DNA of 64,000 nucleotides from assembly GCA_001898145.1 (NCBI GenBank), contig MKSR01000020.1, positions 96,895 through 160,894 of the forward strand, read 5' to 3'. Positions 24,425 to 33,685 of this stretch are shown one piece after another. The notes under the pieces are model-generated. The model saw nothing but the letters and a program-made list of their open reading frames with translations. It did not search any database and was not told where the DNA came from. This stretch comes from Dyadobacter sp. 50-39. GTDB taxonomy: Bacteria > Bacteroidota > Bacteroidia > Cytophagales > Spirosomataceae. The first letter of the stretch is position 1, and every line of letters starts with the position of its first letter. The position numbers and the translations under genes are program-made.

Positions 24425-26621
24425 TTTGCAGAAATTGATCCGATCGGTGAATACGCAAATCCAGTGGGTAGCGATTGCCAAATGCTTCCTGCTCGGACTG
24501 GCTTTCCGGTTGGTGGCAGGAGCACTTCCGGGCGAGCATTTGTTTCTGGAATCGATGATCGGCTCGGTTGGCTCGCTAATCGGTATTTTCCGTACCAAGG
24601 CATTTACCGACCGCAGGCACAACACGATCGCGCTGCTGCATAGCCACAATCCGGAGCTGGAATACAGCCTGGATTTATTGGATAAGCCCAACCTGAACCC
24701 GGTGGAGCAAATGCAGCTCGAACGGATCACCGGCAGGAGGGCATTAGTCCCCAGGCGAGCGGTATACAGCGGCCTGTGGGCTTACTTCGGGATTTTTCTG
24801 CTCGGTTGGGGCATTAATCATGGCGCTTACCTATTGTCCGTCCGAAAGGAAAAATCCGCCAAGGCCGAGGCTCGCAGATCGGTTTCAGCTCCCCATGCAA
24901 CGACCCGGGTGCCGCGCTATCTGGCGGCAAGCGTGAAGGTGACGCCGCCAGCCTACTCGGGATTGCCTTCCCAGTCGTCCCCGGACCTGAATATCAGTGC
25001 ATTGGTGGGATCTGCCGTGGAATGGTCGGTTGGGTTTGATGGCACGGAGGGCCTCACCGTTCGCTTGGCCAATAGCCGGGGAGAGGAAGTGGCATTCAAA
25101 GAAACTGGGGGGAAGTTTGCGCTTCGCGACCGCATTGCGGGTTCCGGACTGTATTCGATCAAAGGGTATTGGAAGGACTCGCTGGTGTACCAGTCTGATT
25201 TTTACAAACTGGAAGCCTTGCCCGACCTTGCGCCTCGCATCGAGCCGGCCTCGAAGGAGTTGTACCGCTACCATTTCCTCAAAGACCCTAAAAACATCAT
25301 CGTCTCCGCCCGGATATCGGACGATTTCCGCGTGAAGCAGGCATTCATTGTGGCGACAGTGGCCCGCGGCTCCGGTGAAAATGTCAAGTTTCGGGAGATT
25401 CGGATGCCGCTCGGCCCCGCCGATTTTAAGGAAGCAAATATCCGGAAAACCATCGACCTGAATGCCCTGAATTTTACACCGGGCGACGAGCTCTACTACT
25501 ACTGGGCCGCGATCGACAACCGCCAGCCGGAGGGGAATTTCACCAAGTCGGATACCTATTTTATTGTATATAAGGATACTGCCCAAATCGAGGAGGCGCA
25601 GCTTGCTACCATGGCCGTGAACGTTATGCCCGAATATTTCCGTAGCCAGCGGCAGATCATCATCGATACCGAAAAGCTGATTGCCAAACGCAAAAGTCTC
25701 AAAACCAAAGACTTCAATGCCGCTTCGAATGAGATTGGTTTCGACCAGAAGGTGCTCCGGCTTCGGTACGGGCAATATTTGGGGGAAGAATTTGAAACTA
25801 CCATCGGCGGCGGCGATGCAGGTGCCGGAGAGGGCATTGTGATCGACGCCTTCACACACCATTCGGATGGCCATGGCGAAGGTGCCGATGCCCGTGGAAG
25901 CGAGCCCGTGCACGATCATGCGCACGAACACAAACAGGAGCCCGCAGGCGAAAAGGACCCGCTGGCAGCGCTCATGGAGCAATATACCCATGCGCACGAC
26001 GATGCGGAAACGAATACATTTTATGAACAATCCGCGCGTAGCCTGCTGAAAATGGCTTTGGAACAAATGTGGCAATCGGAACTTCATTTGCGCACTTTCG
26101 AACCCGAAAAGGCGCTGCCATATGAACATAAGGCATTGGAATACCTCAAAACCGCTCAGCAAAAAGCGCGGACTTACGTGAAAAAAAGCGGTTACGACCC
26201 GCCGCCGATCAAGGAGCAGGAAAAGCGGCTGACCGGCGAACTGAAAGACCTGAGCACCCGGTGGAAGCAGGAAAAGGAGTTCAGTCAAAAACAAATGGCC
26301 AGACTGGCAGCTGCATTGCTCGGGTACCTGGAAAATGATAATCCGGCTAGAAATGAGCAGGCGACCAGGGCCGCATTAAGTTCGGAAATAGCCCGGCGGC
26401 TTACGGAAAGCGGGCCATTCAATGGCGGATTGCAGAACTGGACTATGCTGGCCGCATTGCAAAAGCTGGCTGGCGGGCAGGCATTGAGCAATGCGGAAAT
26501 GGTGGGTCTGAAACGGGACTTGTACCAGCGGACAAATGCCGCATTGCAGAGCCGCCCCGGATGGTCGGGCGAGAAAAAGTTGGAGGCTGCATTCCGGAAG
26601 GCATTGCGCCGGCCCCTTTGA
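24417..26621 (+). CDS. DUF4175-like membrane protein with His-rich segment
   Basis: 734 residues, overlapping batA by 8 bases. Two membrane segments lie near residues 18-36 and 118-140, then a beta-rich middle (about 160-400) and a long helical, Gln/Glu/Lys-rich C-terminal half. Between about 470 and 535 is a striking His-rich stretch (THHSDGHGEG, VHDHAHEHK, THAHDDAE) that looks able to bind metal ions. Large membrane-plus-coiled-coil proteins occur in MoxR/DUF58 clusters of Bacteroidota; the DUF4175 link is tentative. Possibly it supplies metal to, or scaffolds, the peptidase or MoxR complex (inference). Confidence 0.75.
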   Translation: MADLQKLIRSVNTQIQWVAIAKCFLLGLAFRLVAGALPGEHLFLESMIGSVGSLIGIFRTKAFTDRRHNTIALLHSHNPELEYSLDLLDKPNLNPVEQMQLERITGRRALVPRRAVYSGLWAYFGIFLLGWGINHGAYLLSVRKEKSAKAEARRSVSAPHATTRVPRYLAASVKVTPPAYSGLPSQSSPDLNISALVGSAVEWSVGFDGTEGLTVRLANSRGEEVAFKETGGKFALRDRIAGSGLYSIKGYWKDSLVYQSDFYKLEALPDLAPRIEPASKELYRYHFLKDPKNIIVSARISDDFRVKQAFIVATVARGSGENVKFREIRMPLGPADFKEANIRKTIDLNALNFTPGDELYYYWAAIDNRQPEGNFTKSDTYFIVYKDTAQIEEAQLATMAVNVMPEYFRSQRQIIIDTEKLIAKRKSLKTKDFNAASNEIGFDQKVLRLRYGQYLGEEFETTIGGGDAGAGEGIVIDAFTHHSDGHGEGADARGSEPVHDHAHEHKQEPAGEKDPLAALMEQYTHAHDDAETNTFYEQSARSLLKMALEQMWQSELHLRTFEPEKALPYEHKALEYLKTAQQKARTYVKKSGYDPPPIKEQEKRLTGELKDLSTRWKQEKEFSQKQMARLAAALLGYLENDNPARNEQATRAALSSEIARRLTESGPFNGGLQNWTMLAALQKLAGGQALSNAEMVGLKRDLYQRTNAALQSRPGWSGEKKLEAAFRKALRRPL

Positions 26622-26645
26622 GATTTTAGCAAGAATTGAAACTGA

Positions 26646-28304
26646 ATGATCCATACCGATTTTAACTGGACCGAACCCGCGAACGCACTTTTGCTGCTGG
26701 CAGCAGCTGCATTGCTGATAATCCAATGCCGGATGCTATGCATGCAGCGTCGAGAGTATGGTGGCCGGCAGTCCGGTGGTGGGCAATCCAAAAGGTGGAA
26801 TATCCGGTTAGCTTTGAATGTGCTGCTTTGGGCGAGTGTGTTAGCCTGGATAGCAGACCCTTACTTTAAATCCGGAGCTTCGCCGAAAACGGGATTACTG
26901 GTCGCTGGCAACGTCCCTTCCGAAGTAGCCGCACACTTTCGCGATAGCCTGGCGGGGGCAGAGGTGATTAGCGTAGCTGAAATTGCGTCGAAGCCCGTGG
27001 ATAGATTGGTGATTGTAGGACAGGAGTTTGATGAAAATGCTATTGCCTCCATCAGTCAGCTGAAAAATATGCCTTCCCTGCAATGGTTACCGTATTTCAA
27101 GCCCGACGAGTTCCGTCATTTGCATTGGAGAGGTGTGGTAAGAAAAGGTGAAATGCAGCGGGTAGAAGGCACCATTCAATTGTCCGCTCAAAAGACTTTG
27201 CAAGTGCGCTACGCCGGGCTGACGCTCGATAGCATCACGCTCGACGCAGGTGTGAGGCATTTCACCCTGTCATTCCCCGCATTCTCCGAGGGCCGCACTA
27301 CTACCACGCTTGCATTGGACGGGCAGACGGTCGACACGCTCCGCTTTTTTACCCGGCCGGAGGGCAAACTGACGGTGACATTCCTGCTCGATAACCCCGA
27401 CTTTGAGACACGCAACCTGGCAACATGGCTCGGAAAACAAGGCCACGCCGTATTGTATGGGGCCACATTATCGAGAAATATTCGCAGTGAGCTGAATATC
27501 AACCGCGCCGCCGACCCGGACCTGATCATAACAAGCGCCTCCAATGCCGCGGCTATGGCTGTGCGCAAGGCGGTGAACGGGGGTAAAAGCGTGCTTTTCC
27601 TTTCCCTGAACGACCCGGCGACAGACCTCCGTTCGATCAATAGGGCATTGGGAACGGGTTTTCAACCGGTGAAAATCTCCAATGATGAATCCGTGCCGGT
27701 ATCGCCCGGTTTGACCGCCCGGCCTTTCCGTTTTGCGCGGAGCGATTTTCAGATGCAAGCGCCGCATTACCCGGTGCAGATGGAGAAAACAAGCGGCAAA
27801 ATCGCCGTGAGCCTACTGAATGAGACGTTTCCGATGCAGTTGGCGGGGGACAGCGTTGCCTACGGGAGGGTATGGGACGAAATCCTAGCCTATGTGCGCC
27901 CGGCGCAGGTGCCTGTGCTTGCATGGGATGCGCCGGTTTTCGAAAATGTGCCGCTGGACATTCACATGAACACCTTGCAGCCGGTTCCCCGGTTTTTGAC
28001 GTTGAGGCAGGATACCGTTTCCGCCGTAGTTTCCGCATTGAACGGCCGCTCCGCTACCGCAACGCTTTTGCCGCATAAAAATGGCTGGCTGGCTTTGCAT
28101 GATTCTTTGCAAACCGAGCTTTATGTGCAGGATTACTCCGCGTTGCGGTATGCCTCCCGCATGCAGCACTTCATTCATTATCCAAAAGAAACGAATGCGT
28201 CGACCGGCGAACGGGACCTGCCGGCCCGAAAGTTGCCCGGCTGGGCCTGGTTTACCTGGCTCGTGCTTTGCCTGGCCGCGCTCTGGATCGAGCCGAAACT
28301 GTGA
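26646..28304 (+). CDS. Membrane protein of the MoxR/Bat cluster, GATase-like
   Basis: 552 residues. Helices at about 11-30 and 52-68 and a C-terminal helix (WAWFTWLVLCLAALWIEP) bracket a large periplasmic or cytosolic part. The middle contains VTFLLDNPDFETRNLATWL and LIITSASNAAAMAVRKAV, reminiscent of amidotransferase-like domains in Bat-cluster proteins. It starts 24 bases after the previous gene and is the last of the rightward cluster; a convergent gene follows. I cannot name a family with confidence. Confidence 0.7.
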   Translation: MIHTDFNWTEPANALLLLAAAALLIIQCRMLCMQRREYGGRQSGGGQSKRWNIRLALNVLLWASVLAWIADPYFKSGASPKTGLLVAGNVPSEVAAHFRDSLAGAEVISVAEIASKPVDRLVIVGQEFDENAIASISQLKNMPSLQWLPYFKPDEFRHLHWRGVVRKGEMQRVEGTIQLSAQKTLQVRYAGLTLDSITLDAGVRHFTLSFPAFSEGRTTTTLALDGQTVDTLRFFTRPEGKLTVTFLLDNPDFETRNLATWLGKQGHAVLYGATLSRNIRSELNINRAADPDLIITSASNAAAMAVRKAVNGGKSVLFLSLNDPATDLRSINRALGTGFQPVKISNDESVPVSPGLTARPFRFARSDFQMQAPHYPVQMEKTSGKIAVSLLNETFPMQLAGDSVAYGRVWDEILAYVRPAQVPVLAWDAPVFENVPLDIHMNTLQPVPRFLTLRQDTVSAVVSALNGRSATATLLPHKNGWLALHDSLQTELYVQDYSALRYASRMQHFIHYPKETNASTGERDLPARKLPGWAWFTWLVLCLAALWIEPKL

Positions 28305-28367
28305 CGGCCGGCATTGAGCAATGTCTTTCGAATTTCTAACAATCTAATGTTCAGCGAACTGCCAGCA

Positions 28368-31001
28368 TTATTCCGACCTCAGGCTGCGGATCGGGTTCCT
28401 AGTCGCAGCTTTGATGGCCTGGAAGCTTACCGTCAGCAGGGTGATCAGCAGCGTGCCGAGGCCCGTCAGGGCGAATATCCACCACGAAATGTTGGTGTGG
28501 TAATCGTATTTCTGCAACCAACCATTCAGAAAATAGTAGGCACCCGGCGTTGCGATGACGAATGCAATGCAAACCAGAACGACAAAATCCCGCGATAGCA
28601 AGCCCCAGACGCTGATAATCGTGGCGCCCAGCACCTTCCTTACACCGATTTCCTTCGTCCGTTGCTCGGCAATGAACGATGCCACCCCAAAAAGCCCGAG
28701 GCAGCTGATCAGCACGGCGAGTAGTGAAAAGAAAGTCGTGAGCTTGCCGACGCGCACCTCGTCGGAGAATTTGTTGGCGTAGGCTTCATCCACAAACTGA
28801 TACTCGAACGGTGAACCCGGGTCATATTTTTCAAATACTTCTTTAATCTTTTCAATGGATGCCGCGGGTCCGGCTGCGGGGTTGAGGCGGATGTTGATCA
28901 CATTGCCCTGGCCATTCGAAAGGCAAAAGAATTGCGGCCTCGCAGGCGCGTAAGGAGAGTTAACGACAATATCTTTGATCACACCGATGATTTTGTAAGG
29001 CTTTTTGAACCACGTAAGCGGCTCGTCTACCGGATTTTGCAAACCCATGAATTTCACTGCCGTTTCATTCACGACCAATGCCACCGAATCCGTCGCAAAC
29101 TCCCGCGAGAAATCGCGTCCCTTTATAAATTGCCACCCGACGGTTTTACCATAATCATAGGAAATTTCATCAAACGAGAAATCAACCGACTGCTCGGGGT
29201 CCTTGCCTTTCCATTCAAAACCGCTCGTCGACGACCATGTTTCGGTTGTAGGACTGCCCGACTCCGCCATTTCGATGATGGCGCCATTGCTTTTCAGGTC
29301 CCCGCGGACTGCTTCAAAATGTTTGTGAATATCCTCGGTCGAGGTGAAAATCGAAATGAGTCCGTCGCGGCTGTAACCTACCGGGCGGTTTTGGGCAAAC
29401 CGGATTTGCCGGAACACGACGGCCGTTCCGATAATGAGGATGATCGACACCGCGAACTGCACCACCACCAGCACTTTCCGCGGCACGGCCGCGAAACGGC
29501 CAGCCCGGAATGTGCCTCTCAATACCTTCACCGGCTGAAAAGACGACAGGTACAATGCCGGGTAACTGCCTGCGATAATGGCTGTGATAACGCTGAAACC
29601 GATGCCCGCCAGCCAGAACTCCGGCCGTAGCCACGGCATTGTGATCTTCTTGTCGGCCACCTCGTTGAAAAGCGGCAGGCACAGCACCACCAGCACGATT
29701 GAAAGCGTAAATGCAAAACCTACCACCAGGAACGACTCCGAAAAAAACTGTATCACAAGTTGGTTGCGTACCGACCCCACGGCCTTGCGAATGCCCACTT
29801 CCTTCGCGCGTTTCTCGGATCGGGCGGTGCTGAGGTTCATGAAGTTGATGCAGGCCAGCAGCAATACGAACACCCCGATGGTGCCGAAAAGGCACACGAA
29901 CTCGATGCGCCCACCCACCCGGTGGCCACCCTTGAACTCCGAATAGAGGTGCCAGTCGCTCATCGGGTTCAGGAACACGTCGGGCTTATATTTCAACTGC
30001 TCCTTATTGATATTTTTTTTCTTGATATCCCTGATGCGCGCCGTCGCCTGGTCGATGTCCGCATGGTCGATCAATTGCACGTAGGTCATGTAGGCATTGG
30101 GGCGCCAGGGATCTTCCATGGTTTTGAGCCACGGGTTGGCGGTGACCATCAGCTGCCAGGGCATCAGGAACGACACGTCGCGGAAGCTGGTGTTATTCGG
30201 GAAATCTTCGTACACGCCGGTGACCTTTACATTCAGGTTATTGTCGATCTTCATCGTTTTGTCGAGAGGGTCGGCGTCGCCGAAGTAGGCTTTTGCCACC
30301 GACTCCGAAAGCATGACGGAGTAGGGGTCCTTCAATCCTGCCCGCGTGCCGTGGATCATGCGCAGGCTGAGCATTTCGGGTGCATCGGCCTCGATGTAAG
30401 TGCCGTTTTTATTGAATTTCCGGTCGCCTGCGGCCAGGATATGCTTGCTGTTCCACGATGCCATGATCACATATTTGAAATCGGCCCCGTAGTTACGCCG
30501 GATCTCGTCGCCGATCGGAAACGGCAGTGAGGTCTGGGTACCTATCTCGCCATTGAATGTCTGGTGCTGCCATACCTGGGCAATGCGGTCGTGATTTTCG
30601 AAATTCCGGTCGAAGGATAGCTCGTCGTAAATCCAAAGGCCGATCAGCATCGCCACAGCCATACCCATGGCCAGCCCGGTGATGTTGATGAAGCTGTAAG
30701 CCTTGTTTTTGCCCAGCGTGCGGAGCGAGATTTTGAGATAGTTTTTGATCATGGCAGGACTGAGAATGTAGGTGGGGGAGTAGTTGCGTGGTTTTCGTTT
30801 CATGAAGTACGGGCGTACGTAGCGCGCGGAGGCGAGCAGGTAACGCAGGCGCGCGGCGCAGATGCTACCCTGGCGGGCTTGCTGTGCATACACCTCGTGC
30901 AGGTCGCCCAGAATGTCTTCCAGGAAATGCGGCGCGATAAGGACCGTCAGCAGCCGGTCGATCCAGCGGGGCGGGCGATGGGGTTGCGGGATCTTTTCCA
31001 T
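28368..31001 (-). CDS. FtsX/MacB-type ABC transporter permease with PadR-linked prefix domain
   Basis: 877 residues. Residues 1-75 form a soluble prefix (PPRWIDRLLTVLIAPHFLEDILGDLHEVY) found on permeases encoded next to PadR regulators. Then come two MacB_PCD/FtsX units: helices near 100-125, 365-385, 415-440 and 465-485, and again near 755-780, 805-825 and 840-865. Such permeases usually export lipids, peptides or antibiotics or work as mechanotransmitters with a separate ATPase, which is not encoded here. The start at 31001 follows the padR stop after one base; the longer frame upstream is only overlap with padR. Confidence 0.92.
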   Translation of the reverse strand: MEKIPQPHRPPRWIDRLLTVLIAPHFLEDILGDLHEVYAQQARQGSICAARLRYLLASARYVRPYFMKRKPRNYSPTYILSPAMIKNYLKISLRTLGKNKAYSFINITGLAMGMAVAMLIGLWIYDELSFDRNFENHDRIAQVWQHQTFNGEIGTQTSLPFPIGDEIRRNYGADFKYVIMASWNSKHILAAGDRKFNKNGTYIEADAPEMLSLRMIHGTRAGLKDPYSVMLSESVAKAYFGDADPLDKTMKIDNNLNVKVTGVYEDFPNNTSFRDVSFLMPWQLMVTANPWLKTMEDPWRPNAYMTYVQLIDHADIDQATARIRDIKKKNINKEQLKYKPDVFLNPMSDWHLYSEFKGGHRVGGRIEFVCLFGTIGVFVLLLACINFMNLSTARSEKRAKEVGIRKAVGSVRNQLVIQFFSESFLVVGFAFTLSIVLVVLCLPLFNEVADKKITMPWLRPEFWLAGIGFSVITAIIAGSYPALYLSSFQPVKVLRGTFRAGRFAAVPRKVLVVVQFAVSIILIIGTAVVFRQIRFAQNRPVGYSRDGLISIFTSTEDIHKHFEAVRGDLKSNGAIIEMAESGSPTTETWSSTSGFEWKGKDPEQSVDFSFDEISYDYGKTVGWQFIKGRDFSREFATDSVALVVNETAVKFMGLQNPVDEPLTWFKKPYKIIGVIKDIVVNSPYAPARPQFFCLSNGQGNVINIRLNPAAGPAASIEKIKEVFEKYDPGSPFEYQFVDEAYANKFSDEVRVGKLTTFFSLLAVLISCLGLFGVASFIAEQRTKEIGVRKVLGATIISVWGLLSRDFVVLVCIAFVIATPGAYYFLNGWLQKYDYHTNISWWIFALTGLGTLLITLLTVSFQAIKAATRNPIRSLRSE

Positions 31002-31002
31002 A

Positions 31003-31347
31003 TCATGAAAAGCTGAGCCGTGGTTGGAGCTTTTCGGCTGGAATGGCCTGCCATAGTTGCTGGCGGATCTCGTTGATCTCCTGCAATGAGCGGTTACCGT
31101 AGTTGGTAATGCTGAAAAAACGCTTCCGCCGTCCGCCGCGCTCGGCGGTGGCGCCGCCCATTTCGGAGGTAAGGAACCCCTTTTCTTCCAGCCGGTACAA
31201 AGTAGCATGTACCGCGCTCAGTGAAACCGACCGCCCGGTGTATTCCTGCACCCGCTCCCAGATGGTAACACCGTAGGCCTCTTCGGTGCAGCCGGCGACG
31301 ACCAGCAGGACGATTTCCTCAAATTCCCCCAGAAAAGTTCTTTTCAT
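31003..31347 (-). CDS. PadR-family transcriptional regulator
   Basis: 114 residues. A winged-helix domain shows EFEEIVLLVVAG, SVSLSAVHATLYRLEEKGFL and RRKRFFSITNYGNRSLQE, the PadR signature with its recognition helix and wing. It probably represses the downstream permease gene, with which it is almost overlapping, and responds to an unknown small molecule. Confidence 0.95.
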   Translation of the reverse strand: MKRTFLGEFEEIVLLVVAGCTEEAYGVTIWERVQEYTGRSVSLSAVHATLYRLEEKGFLTSEMGGATAERGGRRKRFFSITNYGNRSLQEINEIRQQLWQAIPAEKLQPRLSFS

Positions 31348-31511
31348 ATCCCTAAGGCTTATTAGTTATAATAATGCAGAACAAATAGTTTGCCAAGGCG
31401 GAAAAACACTGTTCAGGTCGATTGAAGGCACTTTTTAGGATATTCACTTGTCCGAAAGCGAACAGTTTTGTTCGCGGCTGGACGTTGGAAGAAAAAAAAA
31501 TCGTAAATCCC

Positions 31512-31539
31512 TGTAACGTTAGCCGCAGCCGCTCGTCTA
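31512..31539 (+). promoter_or_regulatory. ECF-type promoter TGTAAC-N16-CGTCTA
   Basis: TGTAAC (31512-31517) and CGTCTA (31534-31539) are spaced as in ECF sigma promoters (-35 AAC core, -10 CGTC). Lying directly before an ECF sigma gene it suggests autoregulation. A housekeeping TAnnTTTG promoter is absent here. Confidence 0.5.
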
Positions 31540-31550
31540 TGCCATTGAAT

Positions 31551-32069
31551 ATGGATTTAAAAGCCTTCAACCAACGCATTCTGCCCGTACAGGGGCGCCT
31601 GTTCCGACTGGCGCAAATGTTTCTTCGCAACCGCGAAGAGGCAGAGGATGCCATTCAGGATGTGTTCCTGAGGCTTTGGACCAACCGGCAGCAGCTGGAA
31701 AGTTACCAGAGTGTGGAGGCGCTGGCGGTGCAGATGACGAAAAACCTTTGTTTGGACAGGCTGAAATCCCATCACAAACAGAAAACGAGCCGCGAAACGG
31801 ATATGGCGGTCATGCAGGCAGCGGACGTTTCACCTTACCGGCAGGTCGAGAACAGCGACAGTGCGGGCCTGATGCACCGGCTCATCGGCGAACTGCCCGA
31901 ACAGCAGCGGCTGGTACTGCACCTGCGGGACGTCGAGGAGTATACCCTTGAAGAGATCGAGCAGATAACCGGGTTGAGCAATGCGAATATCCGGACGATC
32001 CTTTCGCGGGCCAGGCAGAAGCTGCGCGAGAATTATTTAAAAGCAGAGAACTATGGAACAGGATATTGA
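31551..32069 (+). CDS. ECF RNA polymerase sigma factor
   Basis: 172 residues from ATG 31551 (MDLKAFNQRIL); ATG 31539 is an alternative. Region 2 reads LFRLAQMFLRNREEAEDAIQDVFLRLW, region 4 LPEQQRLVLHLRDVEEYTLEEIEQITGLSNANIRTILSRARQ in shorter pieces, the ECF layout with no region 3. It overlaps the next gene by 17 bases, so the downstream membrane protein is probably its regulator. The likely regulon includes its own operon through the CGTC-type promoter upstream. Trigger unknown; envelope stress is a reasonable guess because the operon ends in exported DUF4097 proteins. Confidence 0.93.
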   Translation: MDLKAFNQRILPVQGRLFRLAQMFLRNREEAEDAIQDVFLRLWTNRQQLESYQSVEALAVQMTKNLCLDRLKSHHKQKTSRETDMAVMQAADVSPYRQVENSDSAGLMHRLIGELPEQQRLVLHLRDVEEYTLEEIEQITGLSNANIRTILSRARQKLRENYLKAENYGTGY

Positions 32070-32829
32070 AAAGCTTTTGGAAAAGTATTACGAAGGAGAA
32101 ACGTCGCTGGAAGAGGAGCGTGCATTAAAGCAGTTTTTCCAGAACGGTGACCTGCCGGAGCATTTGCAGAGCCACGCCGCTCAATTCGGCTACTTTGCCC
32201 ATGCCCGGAAAGAGCAGCCTTCGGTGGGTTTCAATCATGAGCTGGCCCTCACGCTCGATCCGCCAGCGCAGGGGCCGGTGCGCAGGCTGGGTAGCTGGCT
32301 GCTGCGCATTGCAGCCGGGCTCGCATTGCTGGTCATCGGGTTCGGTGCGGGATGGTGGTTCCAGTCGGGATCGGGCGATGGTACCAGGCTGGCTGCGCTG
32401 GAAGGCAAGGAGGCCGGGCAGGTTGCGGAGATGAAAAAGGTGCTGGCATTTGAGCAGATGAACAATACTTCCGCGAGCGAGCGCATTCAGGCTGTGAACC
32501 ACAGCTATGACATCCCGGATGTGGACCGCGACATTACACAGCTGCTGATCAATACCCTCAATTTCGATCCGAATGTGAATGTACGGCTCGCCGCATGCCA
32601 GGCATTAACCCACTTTGCCGGTGAAGACGAAGTGAAAGAGGCGCTGATCCAGTCGCTGGCGATCCAGACAGACCCGAACATACAGATTTCGCTCATCGAA
32701 TCATTGGTAGCCATCAAAGAAAAGCGGGCGGTAGATCAGTTTCAGCAGCTCGCCCGCAACCAGGAGGTACTCGATGTGGTGCGGCTGAAAGCAACCGAAG
32801 GGATGAACAGGCTCAAAGCCGACGTTTAA
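32053..32829 (+). CDS. Membrane anti-sigma-like protein with HEAT repeats
   Basis: 258 residues. The first 75 are cytoplasmic and acidic (IEKLLEKYYEGETSLEEERALKQFF), typical of anti-sigma N termini. One membrane helix lies at about 83-106 (LLRIAAGLALLVIGFGAGWWF). Outside it are HEAT-like repeats (NVNVRLAACQAL, NIQISLIESLVAI, VRLKATEGMNRL). Position and topology suggest it holds the ECF sigma at the membrane and senses a periplasmic protein partner. No ZAS zinc motif is visible. Confidence 0.8.
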   Translation: MEQDIEKLLEKYYEGETSLEEERALKQFFQNGDLPEHLQSHAAQFGYFAHARKEQPSVGFNHELALTLDPPAQGPVRRLGSWLLRIAAGLALLVIGFGAGWWFQSGSGDGTRLAALEGKEAGQVAEMKKVLAFEQMNNTSASERIQAVNHSYDIPDVDRDITQLLINTLNFDPNVNVRLAACQALTHFAGEDEVKEALIQSLAIQTDPNIQISLIESLVAIKEKRAVDQFQQLARNQEVLDVVRLKATEGMNRLKADV

Positions 32830-32873
32830 CCCCGCATTCAATGCATTTTCTTTTATCTAATTATATCAAAACC

Positions 32874-33662
32874 ATGAAAAAAGTACTGTTCATCAGTGCG
32901 GGCGTCCTTTGGAGCCTGAGCATTGCATGTGCCCAAACCCCCGAATACAAAACGAAGCTGGCCAATTCGAAAGATAAAAAAGTAGTATTCGAGCTATCTG
33001 CCAGCACGGTGAAAATCGAAGGGTACAACGGCGATGAGGTTATTATCCAGGCGTCTTCCGGCTTTGAGGCACCGCCGGAACGGGCGAAGGGCCTGAAACC
33101 ATTGTACTATACGGCCGTCGACAATTCGGGCATCGGGCTGTCGGTTACGCCGGACGCATCCGGGCTGAAAATCGAAAAGGCTACCCGGAAATCCGTCAAA
33201 TACACGGTGAAGCTGCCGCGGCAGGTAGCGGTGAAATTCGTGGAAACCAACTGGCAGGGAGGCTCCGGACTATCGATTTCGAACATGGACGGTGACCTGG
33301 AAATCAAAACCAACAACACGAACATCGTCCTCAACAACATCACCGGACCTGTGGTGGCCAATACCACCAGCGGCGAGGTAACCGCCACTTTCTCGAACCT
33401 CGCGCAGGGCAAGCCGACGGCCATTTCGTCGATCAGTGGGGATGTGGACATTACCCTGCCCGCCACGGCCAAGTCGAACCTGAAACTGCGGTCCATCAAC
33501 GGCGAAATGTACACCGATTTCGACCTGGGCGTGAAAAACAGCAAAGAAGGGCTGTCCAAAGTGGGCGGTATGGCCAATGTCGACGGATCGATCAACGGCG
33601 GGGGCGTCGAAATGACGCTTAATACCATCAGCAGCAACATTTACATCCGCAAGCAGAAATAA
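32874..33662 (+). CDS. Exported DUF4097 adhesin-like beta protein, copy 1
   Basis: 262 residues from ATG 32874 (MKKVLFISAG), with a Sec signal ending CAQ. The mature part is a right-handed beta-helix-like DUF4097 repeat (VKIEGYNGDEVIIQAS, LEIKTNNTNIVLNNITG, VTATFSN, DVDITLPATAKSNLKLRSINGEMYTD in pieces). DUF4097 proteins are common in Bacteroidota ECF operons; function unknown. Preceded by an alternative upstream ATG that would spoil the signal peptide. Confidence 0.88.
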   Translation: MKKVLFISAGVLWSLSIACAQTPEYKTKLANSKDKKVVFELSASTVKIEGYNGDEVIIQASSGFEAPPERAKGLKPLYYTAVDNSGIGLSVTPDASGLKIEKATRKSVKYTVKLPRQVAVKFVETNWQGGSGLSISNMDGDLEIKTNNTNIVLNNITGPVVANTTSGEVTATFSNLAQGKPTAISSISGDVDITLPATAKSNLKLRSINGEMYTDFDLGVKNSKEGLSKVGGMANVDGSINGGGVEMTLNTISSNIYIRKQK

Positions 33663-33685
33663 CACCTAAACCTGCATCTGTTACC

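Noticed and set aside
24885-26294. 469-residue minus-strand ORF inside the DUF4175-like gene
   Set aside because: Antisense to a gene with overlapping start and stop neighbours; no domain seen.
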